64,000 bases of DNA. Source: Phycisphaerales bacterium. GTDB taxonomy: Bacteria; Planctomycetota; Phycisphaerae; UBA1845; Fen-1342. The stretch covers positions 434,001 through 498,000 of the forward strand of contig JADJWG010000002.1 of NCBI GenBank assembly GCA_016716475.1, written 5' to 3'. Of this stretch, positions 1 through 7,815 are shown piece by piece. A model generated the notes under the pieces. It saw only the letters and a program-made list of their open reading frames with translations. It did not search any database and was not told the origin of the DNA. Position 1 is the stretch's first letter. Every line of letters begins with the position of its first letter. A program made the position numbers and the translations under genes.

Positions 1-1
1 C

Positions 2-871
2 CTCGGCATGAGCTACAGCATCTTCAACGTGGTGGCCGAGACGGGTTTCGATAACATTGTGCGGTGGGTGCCGCTCGAGCTGGACGAGCGTGACATCCGC
101 AACCGCATCCGGAACAAGATGATCCGGCCGACCACCATCCCGCAAACGCTCGACGAACTGATGATCGAGCAGGCGATCTGCCGCGAGGCGCTGCGACTGG
201 CCTTCATCCAGCACAAGCAGATGGCCGTCGGACTCAAGGGGGTGCAGCAGCAGCGCACGATTGCCGACGCATTCAGCCAGGAGCTTTCCGGCCAGACACT
301 CGTGAACATGATGCAGCTTGACATGCTGGTCGGATCCGGTGGCGTGCTTTCACACAGCCCGCGGCGCGTCCAAAGCGCGCTGATGATGCTCGACGGTTTC
401 CAGCCGGAGGGCTTCACGGAGTTGACCGTCGATTCCATCTTCATGATGCCGCAACTCGGTGTACTGAGTACCGTCCACGAAAAAGCGGCGCTCGACGTCT
501 TCGGCAAGGACTGCCTGATTCGGCTGGGGTGGAGCATTGCGCCGCGCGGCACGGCCCGCCGCCAGGGGCAGCCCTGCATGACGGTGAAGCTCGCCGGTGG
601 CGGCCGTAACGAAAGTTTCGAAGTCGCATTCGGCGACCTCAAGGTGGTGCCGCATGCGGAAGGGGAGCGGCTGCATGTGACCGTGACGCCGGCGCGGGGC
701 TTCGACGCGGGCGGAGGGCCGGGCCAGGTCGTGGAGCGTGAGCTTACCGGTGGCACCGTCGGCCTGATGCTCGATGGGCGTGGTCGACCCCTGGCGATTC
801 CGGCAGAAAAAGCCGAGCGGGTGCGGACCCTCATGACATGGAACCAGGCGCTGGATATGTACCCGCAGTAG
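2..871 (+). CDS. GlmL/MutL-type protein, 3' part only
   Basis: The reading frame is open from the left edge, so the true start lies outside the window; about 289 C-terminal residues are visible. The sequence resembles the C-terminal part of the GlmL/MutL family (methylaspartate mutase accessory proteins, related to ASKHA-fold ATPases). The recognisable signature is the stretch GGVLSHSPRRVQSALMMLDG followed by FQPEGFTELTVDSIFMMPQLGVLS. In that family the protein accompanies coenzyme-B12 glutamate mutases, but no mutase gene is visible here. The last part (AGGGPGQVVERELTGGTVGLMLDGRGRPL) also fits the family. In the sequence as it was before the IS inserted, this gene converged on the 2193-3864 glycosyltransferase with only 18 bp between the stop codons. 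Family assignment is fairly secure; the substrate is unknown. Confidence 0.75.
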   Translation, partial: LGMSYSIFNVVAETGFDNIVRWVPLELDERDIRNRIRNKMIRPTTIPQTLDELMIEQAICREALRLAFIQHKQMAVGLKGVQQQRTIADAFSQELSGQTLVNMMQLDMLVGSGGVLSHSPRRVQSALMMLDGFQPEGFTELTVDSIFMMPQLGVLSTVHEKAALDVFGKDCLIRLGWSIAPRGTARRQGQPCMTVKLAGGGRNESFEVAFGDLKVVPHAEGERLHVTVTPARGFDAGGGPGQVVERELTGGTVGLMLDGRGRPLAIPAEKAERVRTLMTWNQALDMYPQ

Positions 872-898
872 CGGCTGGGCGGGGCCGCGTCAGCGCAA

Positions 899-906
899 TT
901 CTTCCG
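899..906. repeat. target-site duplication, left copy
   Basis: TTCTTCCG directly flanks the left inverted repeat; the identical 8 bases lie at 2241-2248. Joining the two flanks with one copy restores an uninterrupted reading frame in the neighbouring glycosyltransferase gene, which supports these exact borders. Confidence 0.93.
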
Positions 907-932
907 GCCTCCTCGCTATTTTGTGTGGGTAA
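907..932 (+). repeat. IS terminal inverted repeat (left)
   Basis: 26 bp, beginning GCCTCCTCGCT and ending in GTGGGTAA. It matches the reverse complement of 2215-2240 except at positions 2 and 12. The last codons and stop of the truncated transposase frame lie within it. Confidence 0.92.
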
Positions 933-1996
933 CCTGAGCTGCCCAGTGCTTCTTGATCGTCTTGGCCGCCTTGATCATGGCCGGAATCCGGCTGTGGGTG
1001 GCCCAGAAGTACCACTGCTTGAGCAGCGGTTCAGCCTCTTCCACGGTGTCGCAGGCGAAGAGATCCTGGAAGACACTCTTCATGTGCGTGGCCCGCACGG
1101 TCGCCAGCTTGCTGGAGCGCAACTCGTCAAAGACGCGGGCCTGCTTCTCGGTGCGGTTCCAGTCGTTCTTCAACCAGACGTAACGCGTGCCCTTGAGTTC
1201 CGGGTGTGTCCGCTGTTCCTCACGCCGGACCTGATCGACCGCAGCCCCAGCAGCTTCATCAGGTGGAAGTTGTCGAAGGTCAGTTGGGCCTCCGGGAACT
1301 GCTCGCGCAGACCGTTGATGAACGCCGCCGACATGTCCAGGCAGGCCTCCTCAATCTGCTCGGCCCGCCCGCCGTGAGCCTCCAGGTCGCGCTTGAACGC
1401 CGCGACGGTCCGGGCATCCTTGCCTTCGGTGGCGAACAGCACCCGGCTTGGCTCGTTGCCCAAATCCATGAACACGCTGATGTAGTTGTGGCCGCGCCGG
1501 GGGAAGTCGTCCACGCCGATGGCGGTCACCGGCGAGAAGTCCGCCGCGCGCGGGCCCGCTCGACATAGTGCTGCAAGACCCGCCACACCCGCGTGTCGTG
1601 CTCACCGATCAGAACGGCCACCTGCGCGGCGTCATGCCGCCCTGCACCAACATCAGGATGAACGCCTCCATCAGCAGCGTAAAACCCGAACCCGGCCGCG
1701 ACCACGGCACTTCAACCGTCTTGACCCCGTGGTCCGGACACTCGACCCGCGGTTGCCGGGCGTGCAATAGCGTCTTGTGCTGAAAGAAGTTCAGGTGCCG
1801 CCAGGTCCGCTCCGTGCTGTCGTAGGCCCCGCAACCGGCGCGTCCGCACTCCGGGCAAGCGAAGCGGCTGCCGGAAGGGGAAGTCCAGCCAGAGTTCCAG
1901 CTGCTGCCGGTCCCCGGAAAACTCGATCTTGCTGACGACCCACGGCTCGGCCAGCCCCAATGCCACCCGGAACAGCTCCTGCATCTGATCGCGCAT
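916..1996 (-). pseudogene. ISL3-family transposase, frameshifted and internally truncated
   Basis: The start at 1996 (MRDQMQELFRVALGL) has AAGGAA about 8 nt upstream. The N-terminal zinc-finger-like region and helix-turn-helix part read to about 1622. A one-base shift is then needed to continue into VAVLIGEHDTRVWRVLQHYV, a second near 1545 to reach the DDE-region block TAIGVDDFPRRGHNYISV (first catalytic Asp) and CLDMSAAFINGLREQFP, and a third near 1240 to continue through DQVRREEQRTHPELKG to KNDWNRTEKQARVF. The usual C-terminal part after AKTIKKHW, including the final catalytic Glu region, is missing; the frame runs into the terminal repeat and stops. The gene is dead through at least three frameshifts and an internal deletion. 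Confidence 0.9.
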
Positions 1997-2073
1997 CACT
2001 CGGCTTCCTTGCAGTCTGGCCGCGAACTCTCCGGCGGCTTCCTTCTCACCGGAGGGAAAGAAGCCGGGGTTCA

Positions 2074-2111
2074 GGGGCAGAGCCCCTGGCGGGGGTTTGG
2101 GGCGGAGCCCC
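2074..2111. repeat. paired GC-rich palindromes inside the IS
   Basis: GGGGCAGAGCCCC (2074-2086) and GGGGCGGAGCCCC (2099-2111) are near-identical 13-bp palindromic units 25 bp apart, in the non-coding upstream part of the IS. They could form two hairpins. This looks like a short interspersed hairpin unit carried by the element; its role is unknown. Confidence 0.6.
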
Positions 2112-2192
2112 ATCGGATGCCGCTGCGGCCGCCTGATCCGCCGCATCCTCTCCGACCGCCGCCCGATCGAAAAGCGCCAGACCCCGCACAAC

Positions 2193-3864
2193 TTACGTCA
2201 CCAAGCTCACGGTCTTACCCACACAAAACAGCGAGGAGCCTTCTTCCGCGGGCGTGCTGCTGGGCGATACACCAGCCGGATCGAAGGGAATCGCGTGCAG
2301 TACGGCGCGCTCGCCGCTGCGCGGGGTGAACGTCCATTGAATTTCCTGGCCGAGGATGCCGTGCATTTCCGGCCGCCTACGCAGGCGCTGCAGCAGCTCG
2401 GCATTCGCGCGGCGCTCGCCCCCATCCCCGGTCTCGATCAGGAGGTAGCCCGGCCGTCCCTGGCGCAATTGCCAGATGAGGTTGTCCACATCGTCTGGGT
2501 CCTCGTACCACGGTTCCCAGGCCGCTTGGGTGTAGAACGCGACGCGTTTCGCGCCGCTGCCAGAAATCATTCGCCGTCCGGCCACGGTCGCGTCGATCTC
2601 ACACAAGTCGCGGGCAATGTGGGGGTACATGCGATCGGCGTAGTTGGGGGTTCGCAGGCCATAGAGCGCGAGCGGAAGAAACAGGAGCGCGCACAGCCCT
2701 GCCCCGATCCATGCCTGGCGCAGCTCCGCGAGCAGTGTATAAATGCGCGCCAGCAGCAGGGCTGCAAACGGCGTCAACAGGACGACGATCGGCAGGGTAT
2801 GCCGCGGTGCGAGGTAGCCGAAGCGTTCGAGCAGCAGCATCAGCACGAGAAAGTGACCGGCGATGCACAAGGTGAGGCCGGCGAGTGGCCCGCGCAGCCA
2901 GAGGCGCCGCAGGTTCCACAGCGGTGGCAGTGCCAGCAGCGGAAGCAGCACCCGGCCGCCGCGGAGCGTCTCGTAGAACACCCATGGCGCAAGCAGGTAC
3001 CAGGGGACCGCGCGGGTTTCGAGCCGGGCAAGTTCGAGGCCCGCGCCGCCGTGCTCATCGAATAGGGCGGAAGTGTGCGCGCCCCCGGCAGCGCCCAGGA
3101 CATCTTCGATGGATTTCTTCGGAGAGAACTGCCCGACGGTTGCCCAGAATGGCACTGCCAGGAGTGAGAAGCCGAGGAGCAAGGCCGCGGCACGCGTACC
3201 CACACGCACGGCGGGCTGTGTGCGCAGGGCGAGCGCAAGAGCTCCCAGACCCGCGAGGGCCGGAATCACGCCCTCTTGCCGCGTCAGGAATGCAAGGCCG
3301 GCGCACAGACCGACAAGCAGCGCGGCATGATGCTGGTGGAGTCCGAGCAGTCCCCAGGCGGCGGCGAGAAAGAAGGCAAGGTGGAGCTGGTCGGACATCA
3401 CGTCGGCCGCCAGGGCAATGTGATGGTCAAGCAGGGTTGCCGCGAGCAGCGCAAAGAGCGCCGCCAGACGCGCGTCGACGGGCAGTTCAAGCCGGCGCAC
3501 GAGGCGCAATGTCAGGGCCCCGCTGAGCGCAACGACGGCGAGCCCCGCCAGGAGCGCGACAAGCTGTCCGCAGTACTGCCAGGTCCACGGAGAATCCGGT
3601 GCTCCGAGCAGGGTGGCAAGGCGGAACGTGCCGAGCAGCAGTGCCGGGTAGAGGGGATGCTGGACCGCTTCTGGTGACCTGAGAAATGCCCAGCCCTCCT
3701 GCTGCAAGCCCTGGGCATACCAGCAGAACGTGACACCGTCGCGCGCGATGGACGGCAGGTTCGTGGCCGTGCCCACGCCACGCCGCGGCGAGGAGCAACA
3801 CCAGCACAACACCACGCCGAAAGGCGGTTTGCGATAGGCCGGGTTGTGCAGTGACGATGTGCAT
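2193..3864 (-). CDS. polytopic membrane glycosyltransferase (GT39/ArnT-like), probable frameshift and IS-altered C-terminus
   Basis: A roughly 550-residue integral membrane protein with about ten hydrophobic segments. It contains the ARDGVTFCWYAQGL and HPLYPALLLG type loops of lipid-linked-sugar glycosyltransferases of the PMT/RgtA-D group. These enzymes move sugars from polyprenyl carriers on the outer face of the inner membrane. The natural start appears to be ATG 3864 (MHIVTAQPGL, then a hydrophobic helix GVVLVLLLAAAW), but that frame must shift by one base near 3775 to join the rest, which points to a one-base insertion or an assembly error. Downstream, the ISL3 element at 907-2240 entered the last codons: the original end EELR-stop became EE plus 15 residues read from the IS end. 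The fold core is untouched, so activity may survive if the frameshift is not real. Confidence 0.65.
2215..2240 (-). repeat. IS terminal inverted repeat (right, upstream of transposase)
   Basis: Read on the minus strand it begins GGCTCCTCGCT and ends GTGGGTAA, 24/26 identical to the left end. The new C-terminus of the 2193-3864 protein is translated through this repeat. Confidence 0.92.
2241..2248. repeat. target-site duplication, right copy
   Basis: TTCTTCCG, identical to 899-906. It encodes the Glu-Glu pair that is the last original sequence of the interrupted glycosyltransferase. Confidence 0.93.
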
Positions 3865-3974
3865 GCGGTGATCAAACCAACAGTGGCGCGGTCGGGGTGG
3901 CCGCTCGCGGTGGACCGGCTTGCGGGAATGCCCATCGCGTGGCGCTTGGGTTCTCGCAATCGTGCGGCACGGCG

Positions 3975-4595
3975 TCAGGTGCGCGCGGTCTCGAGTGCGA
4001 GCACGATACGGGTGAGGGCCGCGGCACTGTTGACTCCCATCTTCTGAAGGATCCGTTTGCGATGGACTTCGACGGTACGCTCGGCGATGCTGAGTTCGTT
4101 GGCGATGGCCCGATTGATGCGGCCGGTCACGATAAGCCCGAGCACCTCGCGCTCTCGGGGAGTCAGCAACTGCATGCGGCGGACGGTTTCCTGCCGTGCG
4201 GCGCGTAAATCACGCGTGGCGCGATCCGCGGCAATCGCTGCCCGGACGCGCTCGACGAGGAGCTGGTCGTTGACCGGCTTTTCCAGAAAGTCGAATGCGC
4301 CGGCTTTCATCGCCTGAACTGCCATCGGTATGTCACCGTGGCCGGTCAGCAGGATTACCGGCGGATGCAGGGGGTCGCGGGCGAGGCAGGCCTGGAGCTC
4401 GAGGCCGCTCATGCCCTGCATGCGCACATCGAGCAGCAGGCAGCCGCGGCGCTGGACGTCATACGAGCCAAGGAAGGACTCGGCGGACGGGAAGGTGGCT
4501 ACCTGCAGGCCGGCGGCTTCAAGCAGGAAACGGAGCGCCTCGCACAGGGCCTCGTCATCGTCGATGACAAAAACAGTCGCGTCAGATGGGCGCAT
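3975..4595 (-). CDS. FixJ/NarL-type response regulator
   Basis: A 206-residue two-domain regulator. The receiver has the acidic pair D12/D13, phospho-acceptor D56 (LLLDVRMQGMSG), T84 and K107 (FLEKPV). A LuxR-type helix-turn-helix follows at about residues 140-190 (LTPREREVLGLIVTGRINRAIANELSIAERTVEVH). The start at ATG 4595 was chosen because the receiver begins there and it overlaps the end of the upstream kinase gene by 14 bp, so the two are translationally coupled. It is almost certainly phosphorylated by the kinase at 4582-7233 and then binds DNA as a dimer. Its targets are not visible. Family is clear; the stimulus is not. Confidence 0.92.
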   Translation of the reverse strand: MRPSDATVFVIDDDEALCEALRFLLEAAGLQVATFPSAESFLGSYDVQRRGCLLLDVRMQGMSGLELQACLARDPLHPPVILLTGHGDIPMAVQAMKAGAFDFLEKPVNDQLLVERVRAAIAADRATRDLRAARQETVRRMQLLTPREREVLGLIVTGRINRAIANELSIAERTVEVHRKRILQKMGVNSAAALTRIVLALETART

Positions 4596-7233
4596 CGGGC
4601 TCCTCCGCGGCGCGTGGTAGCACGAAGCCAAACGTGGCGCCGCCTTCCGGCTCCGGGCGGGCCCAGATGTGGCCCCCGTGAATTTCCTCGATAATCGTAC
4701 GGCTGATCGACAGTCCGAGGCCAGTGCCGGTTGTCCGCGTGGTGAAGAACGGTTGGAAAAGATGCGGGCGCACCACATCGGACAGCCCGCTGCCGAAGTC
4801 GCGCACCGTGACCTCGACGCCACGGTGGATCACCGCGGCGCTCACCAGTACGCAGCGTTGCGGCGGGGGTGTGGTGCGCATCGCTTCGATGCTGTTGTGA
4901 ACCAGGTTGAGTACAACCTGCGTAATGAGACTCCGGTCGATGCGGACACGTGGGAGAGTGGTGTTGATCTCCAGCCGTAGTTCGGTGCGTTCGCCGCGCG
5001 CGGCAAGGTCGGCGAACCCAAGTGCTTCCTCGAGCACCGGTACCAGCGCGGTGGCCTGCAAGTGGGGCTGCGCCTTGCGGACAAACGACTTGAGACTGCG
5101 GACGAACTCGCCGGCGCGTTCGGCCTGCTGGGCGATCCGCGTGAGTGTACTGCGCGCATCGTCGGGATTCCATGGACCGCTCGCCAGGCGCGTGAGAGCT
5201 CCGCGAGCGTTGTACAGCACGGCCGAAAGAGGTTGAGCAAGCTGGTGCGCCAGTCCCGAAGCCATCTCGCCGACCGTACTCACGCGGGCGACGTGGGCCA
5301 ATTGGGCCTGCTGCCGACGGGCTTCGGCTTCGGCCTGACGCTGCTCGGTGACATCGAGTGCGGTGCCGAGCAAGGCAGGATTTCCGTGATGATCGATCGG
5401 TGCGGCTGAGAAGTCGAGCCGCCGCTCTTCGCCCGTGCGCGTTACCACCGCGAGTTCGTAACGGTCCACCTTGCCGGGACCAGTGCGCCAATGGTTGATG
5501 CGATCGGCCACGGGTTGACGCAGCGCAGGACGTACGTGGTCGATGATCGGGATGCGTAGAAACTCGTCCCGGCTGTAGCCGAGGAGCTGGAGCGTTGCCG
5601 GGTTGGCGTACACGGCGTAATCGCCCTCAATGATGACGACCAGGAGCGGCAAGGTCGCGGCGAGCGTGCGGAACATCGACTCACTTTCACGCAGCCGGGT
5701 TTCGGTGCGGCTGCGCTCGGCAAGCTCAGCGCGCAGTCGTTGGTTGGCCTCAGCCAGTTCGCGGGTGCGCTGCTGAACCAGTTCTTCAAGCTGCGCCCGG
5801 TAGCGTTGCAACTCGGCTTGCGCGAGTTTCTGCTCGTGGATGTCGCGCGCTACGCCTACGAAGCCAGTTACCACTCCAGCTTCGTCACGTAGCGCCTTGG
5901 TGTGCCAACCCAGCCAGCGCCAACCCTCAATTGTCCGGGCACGCTCCTCGACATAGCAGTAGTAGGGGGGGTGGCGTGCGGTTTCCAGTCCGGCGAGCGC
6001 GGCCGGCAGATCCTCCGGATGAATCAGTCCGAGGTAGCCGCTGGTCAGCAACTCCGCTTCGGTCTTGCCAAAGGTCCGACAGTAGGAGGGGCTGACGTAG
6101 ACCATTTGCCCGGCCGCATCGAGTCTGACGACCAGTTCCGCCTGGTTTTCCACCAGCAGGCGGTGAGTCTCTTCGCTCACGCGCAGAGCGGCCTCGGCTT
6201 CCTTGCGATCGGTGATGTCGAGGCGCGTACCGGTGAGGCGCCGCGCCGTGCCGTCGGGGTTTCGCTCGGCGACACGGCCGCGCGCCAGCACCCAGCGGTA
6301 TGCACCCGAGCGGGTCCGCACCCGGTGTTCGGATTCGTACTCATCCGGCCCCCCAAAGATCGAGGCATTCATGCGAGCCCCCACCTGCTCGATGTCATCC
6401 GGATGCAGTTGGGCTTGCCAGTCGTGCCCGAGGTGCTCGAACTCCGCGCGCGTATAGCCGAGCATTTCGGCCCAGCGGTTGTTAAATACGATCTCGCCGG
6501 TTACGAAGTTTTGATCCATGAACCCGAGATTGGCGCCTTCGAGCACCACTTCGAGTCGCGCTTGGCTCTTGCGTAGCGCCTCTTCGGCCTGTCGGCGGGC
6601 CGTGACGTCAAGGACGGCGATCTGGATCTTCTGCGCAGAACTGGGCGACCCCGCGACCCCCAGGGCCCCGCGTGCTTGCAGGCAGATCCAGGTGCCCCCC
6701 TGGGTACGCACGCGCACCTCGATATCGAAGTGTCGAACCTCACCCCCAAGTAAGTCGGCTTCCACCGCTGTCACGAACGAGATGTCATCGGGATGCACGT
6801 ACTCGCGCCAATGGACAAGCAGCCGCCGCGTTTCTTCGTGCGAGTAACCAAGCAGATTCCGGAAGCTCTCCGTATAAGTGAGTCGACCGGTTGCGAGGTC
6901 ACGTTCAATGTAGCCGAGGCGCGCCGCCGCCAGGACGGCGTGGTCGAGGGGGGCTTCCCGGTCGCCTTCAGAGTGGGATGCCCCGGTGACGGTACTGTTC
7001 CAGGCGTGAAACGCTGCGGCAAAGACGGCAGTTTGTGCGTCCGCATGGGGTCCGTGCAGGCACGCGCTCGCCAAGTCTCCCACCGAAGCTCCGAGCAGGG
7101 CCAATTCGTGCCCTAACCGGGAGGCGGCACGTTGATCCGCGGCAAGGTTCGCCTGGGTTGCCGCCGTGAGCAGGTCCGAAAGGGTGCGGCGGGTGGCGGT
7201 TAGGCGCAGGTTGTTGCGATCCGCCTGGTCCAT
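4582..7233 (-). CDS. soluble multi-PAS sensor histidine kinase (FixL-like)
   Basis: An 883-residue kinase with no membrane segment, so it senses something in the cytoplasm. A helical N-terminal region (1-90) is followed by four PAS/PAC modules (about 95-215, 225-345, 350-470 and 520-635) with a coiled coil at about 470-515. The HisKA helix carries the phosphorylatable H663 in SGLAHQLAQPLSAVLYN. The ATPase domain has N-box Asn 780 (LNLVHNSIEAM), G1 (DFGSGLSD) and G2 (GTGLGLSIS). Start ATG 7233 was chosen over an upstream ATG (7281) because an AAGAGA ribosome site lies just before it. The H-box resembles FixL-group kinases and the partner regulator is FixJ-like. A haem-type PAS cannot be confirmed by eye. 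The gene is divergent from arsR with about 145 bp between the starts. Confidence 0.9.
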   Translation of the reverse strand: MDQADRNNLRLTATRRTLSDLLTAATQANLAADQRAASRLGHELALLGASVGDLASACLHGPHADAQTAVFAAAFHAWNSTVTGASHSEGDREAPLDHAVLAAARLGYIERDLATGRLTYTESFRNLLGYSHEETRRLLVHWREYVHPDDISFVTAVEADLLGGEVRHFDIEVRVRTQGGTWICLQARGALGVAGSPSSAQKIQIAVLDVTARRQAEEALRKSQARLEVVLEGANLGFMDQNFVTGEIVFNNRWAEMLGYTRAEFEHLGHDWQAQLHPDDIEQVGARMNASIFGGPDEYESEHRVRTRSGAYRWVLARGRVAERNPDGTARRLTGTRLDITDRKEAEAALRVSEETHRLLVENQAELVVRLDAAGQMVYVSPSYCRTFGKTEAELLTSGYLGLIHPEDLPAALAGLETARHPPYYCYVEERARTIEGWRWLGWHTKALRDEAGVVTGFVGVARDIHEQKLAQAELQRYRAQLEELVQQRTRELAEANQRLRAELAERSRTETRLRESESMFRTLAATLPLLVVIIEGDYAVYANPATLQLLGYSRDEFLRIPIIDHVRPALRQPVADRINHWRTGPGKVDRYELAVVTRTGEERRLDFSAAPIDHHGNPALLGTALDVTEQRQAEAEARRQQAQLAHVARVSTVGEMASGLAHQLAQPLSAVLYNARGALTRLASGPWNPDDARSTLTRIAQQAERAGEFVRSLKSFVRKAQPHLQATALVPVLEEALGFADLAARGERTELRLEINTTLPRVRIDRSLITQVVLNLVHNSIEAMRTTPPPQRCVLVSAAVIHRGVEVTVRDFGSGLSDVVRPHLFQPFFTTRTTGTGLGLSISRTIIEEIHGGHIWARPEPEGGATFGFVLPRAAEEPDAPI

Positions 7234-7342
7234 CGGCAGAGATCTCTTTGGCGGGGGAGCAACCCGCCCGGGTGGAAACATAATCGGGGCGAGGAACGAG
7301 GGCTATCGTAGGTCAGAATTTCGGATTCGCATTGTGCCTGGT

Positions 7343-7371
7343 TTGCATATATCATGAGATCATGATACAAT
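7343..7371 (+). promoter_or_regulatory. arsR promoter, TTGCAT-17-TACAAT
   Basis: A -35-like TTGCAT (7343-7348), a 17-bp spacer and a good -10 TACAAT (7366-7371). The expected transcription start falls at about 7378, the A of the arsR start codon, so the mRNA would be leaderless. This agrees with the absence of any Shine-Dalgarno sequence before 7378. Confidence 0.6.
7350..7367. promoter_or_regulatory. predicted ArsR operator
   Basis: TATCATGA-GA-TCATGATA is a perfect inverted repeat with 8-bp arms and a 2-bp spacer. It fills the promoter spacer and touches the -10 box, so a bound ArsR dimer would block RNA polymerase. It lies ten bases before the arsR start. The repeat is seen directly; the role is inferred from position. 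Confidence 0.7.
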
Positions 7372-7377
7372 GTATGT

Positions 7378-7725
7378 ATGATAGATCTCAACCACTTGGC
7401 CCATGAACAAAACACCGGGGGTGAACCGATCCCCCCGGCCCGTCTGGCCGCCGCGGCGCACCTACTGCGTGTGCTTACACACCCGGACCGCTTGCGCATC
7501 TGCGAATTGCTTTTGCACAAGCGAGCCTCGGTTGGTGAGCTTGCGCTGCACATGCAACGCAAGCAGAACGTCGTGAGCCAACATCTTAATCAGATGCGGG
7601 CTTATGGAATTGTCGCGCCGGAGCGCGCCGGCCGGACGGTCTATTACCGCGTTACGCATCCGGGACCCTCCTGGCTGCTGGCATGTATTCGAGCGCATGA
7701 CCTGCCACCCGCAGATCAGTCGTAG
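7378..7725 (+). CDS. ArsR/SmtB-family repressor, possible persulfide/thiol sensor
   Basis: A 115-residue winged-helix protein: LLRVLTHPDRLRICELLL, then the recognition region RKQNVVSQHLNQMRAYGIV and the wing ERAGRTVYYRV. No classical metal-binding ELCVCDL motif is present. It has exactly two cysteines, C42 (RICELLL) and C103 (LLACIRAH). They sit in the same helices as the redox pair of the SqrR/BigR persulfide sensors, which form a tetrasulfide bridge and leave DNA. The gene lies 90 bp upstream of a four-domain sulfur-transfer protein, which fits persulfide sensing. It probably represses itself and that gene through the palindrome at 7350-7367. ATG 7378 is the only sensible start; an in-frame stop quickly ends the frame from ATG 7374. 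Confidence 0.85.
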   Translation: MIDLNHLAHEQNTGGEPIPPARLAAAAHLLRVLTHPDRLRICELLLHKRASVGELALHMQRKQNVVSQHLNQMRAYGIVAPERAGRTVYYRVTHPGPSWLLACIRAHDLPPADQS

Positions 7726-7815
7726 TGCGTAGTGCTCGGTTGGGGCTATCCCGGAAGAGCAGTTTCAGCACGAAAGCAATCTGCCGCCGGAGTGGCAGCA
7801 CAGGGAGTACACACC

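Larger units (their letters stand above)
907..2240 (-). mobile_element. ISL3-family insertion sequence, defective but with intact ends
   Basis: The element is 1334 bp. Its ends are 26-bp inverted repeats (907-932 and 2215-2240) that match at 24 of 26 positions and share the core TTTTGTGTGGGTAA. It is flanked by a perfect 8-bp direct repeat, TTCTTCCG, at 899-906 and 2241-2248. An 8-bp target duplication is typical of ISL3 elements, and the internal transposase fragments are ISL3-type. The transposase is broken, so the copy cannot move by itself; because both ends look intact it might still be moved in trans. About 218 bp upstream of the transposase (1997-2214) carries no gene. Confidence 0.93.

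Noticed and set aside
13..834. Long minus-strand frame antisense to the GlmL-type gene
   Set aside because: Composition is Arg/Ser/Pro-rich and it mirrors a clearly conserved plus-strand protein.
2097..3065. 322-codon plus-strand frame antisense to the membrane glycosyltransferase
   Set aside because: It crosses the IS boundary and has shadow-like composition; the minus-strand protein has coherent membrane helices and motifs.
3975..4823. Longer start for the FixJ-like regulator at 4823
   Set aside because: The extra 76 residues are unlike the family and lie inside the kinase gene; ATG 4595 starts the receiver.
7732..7815. Upstream start (GTG/ATG-like) for the sulfur-transfer fusion
   Set aside because: The FAD-binding motif begins at ATG 7816, which has GGGAG before it; the extension has no family likeness.
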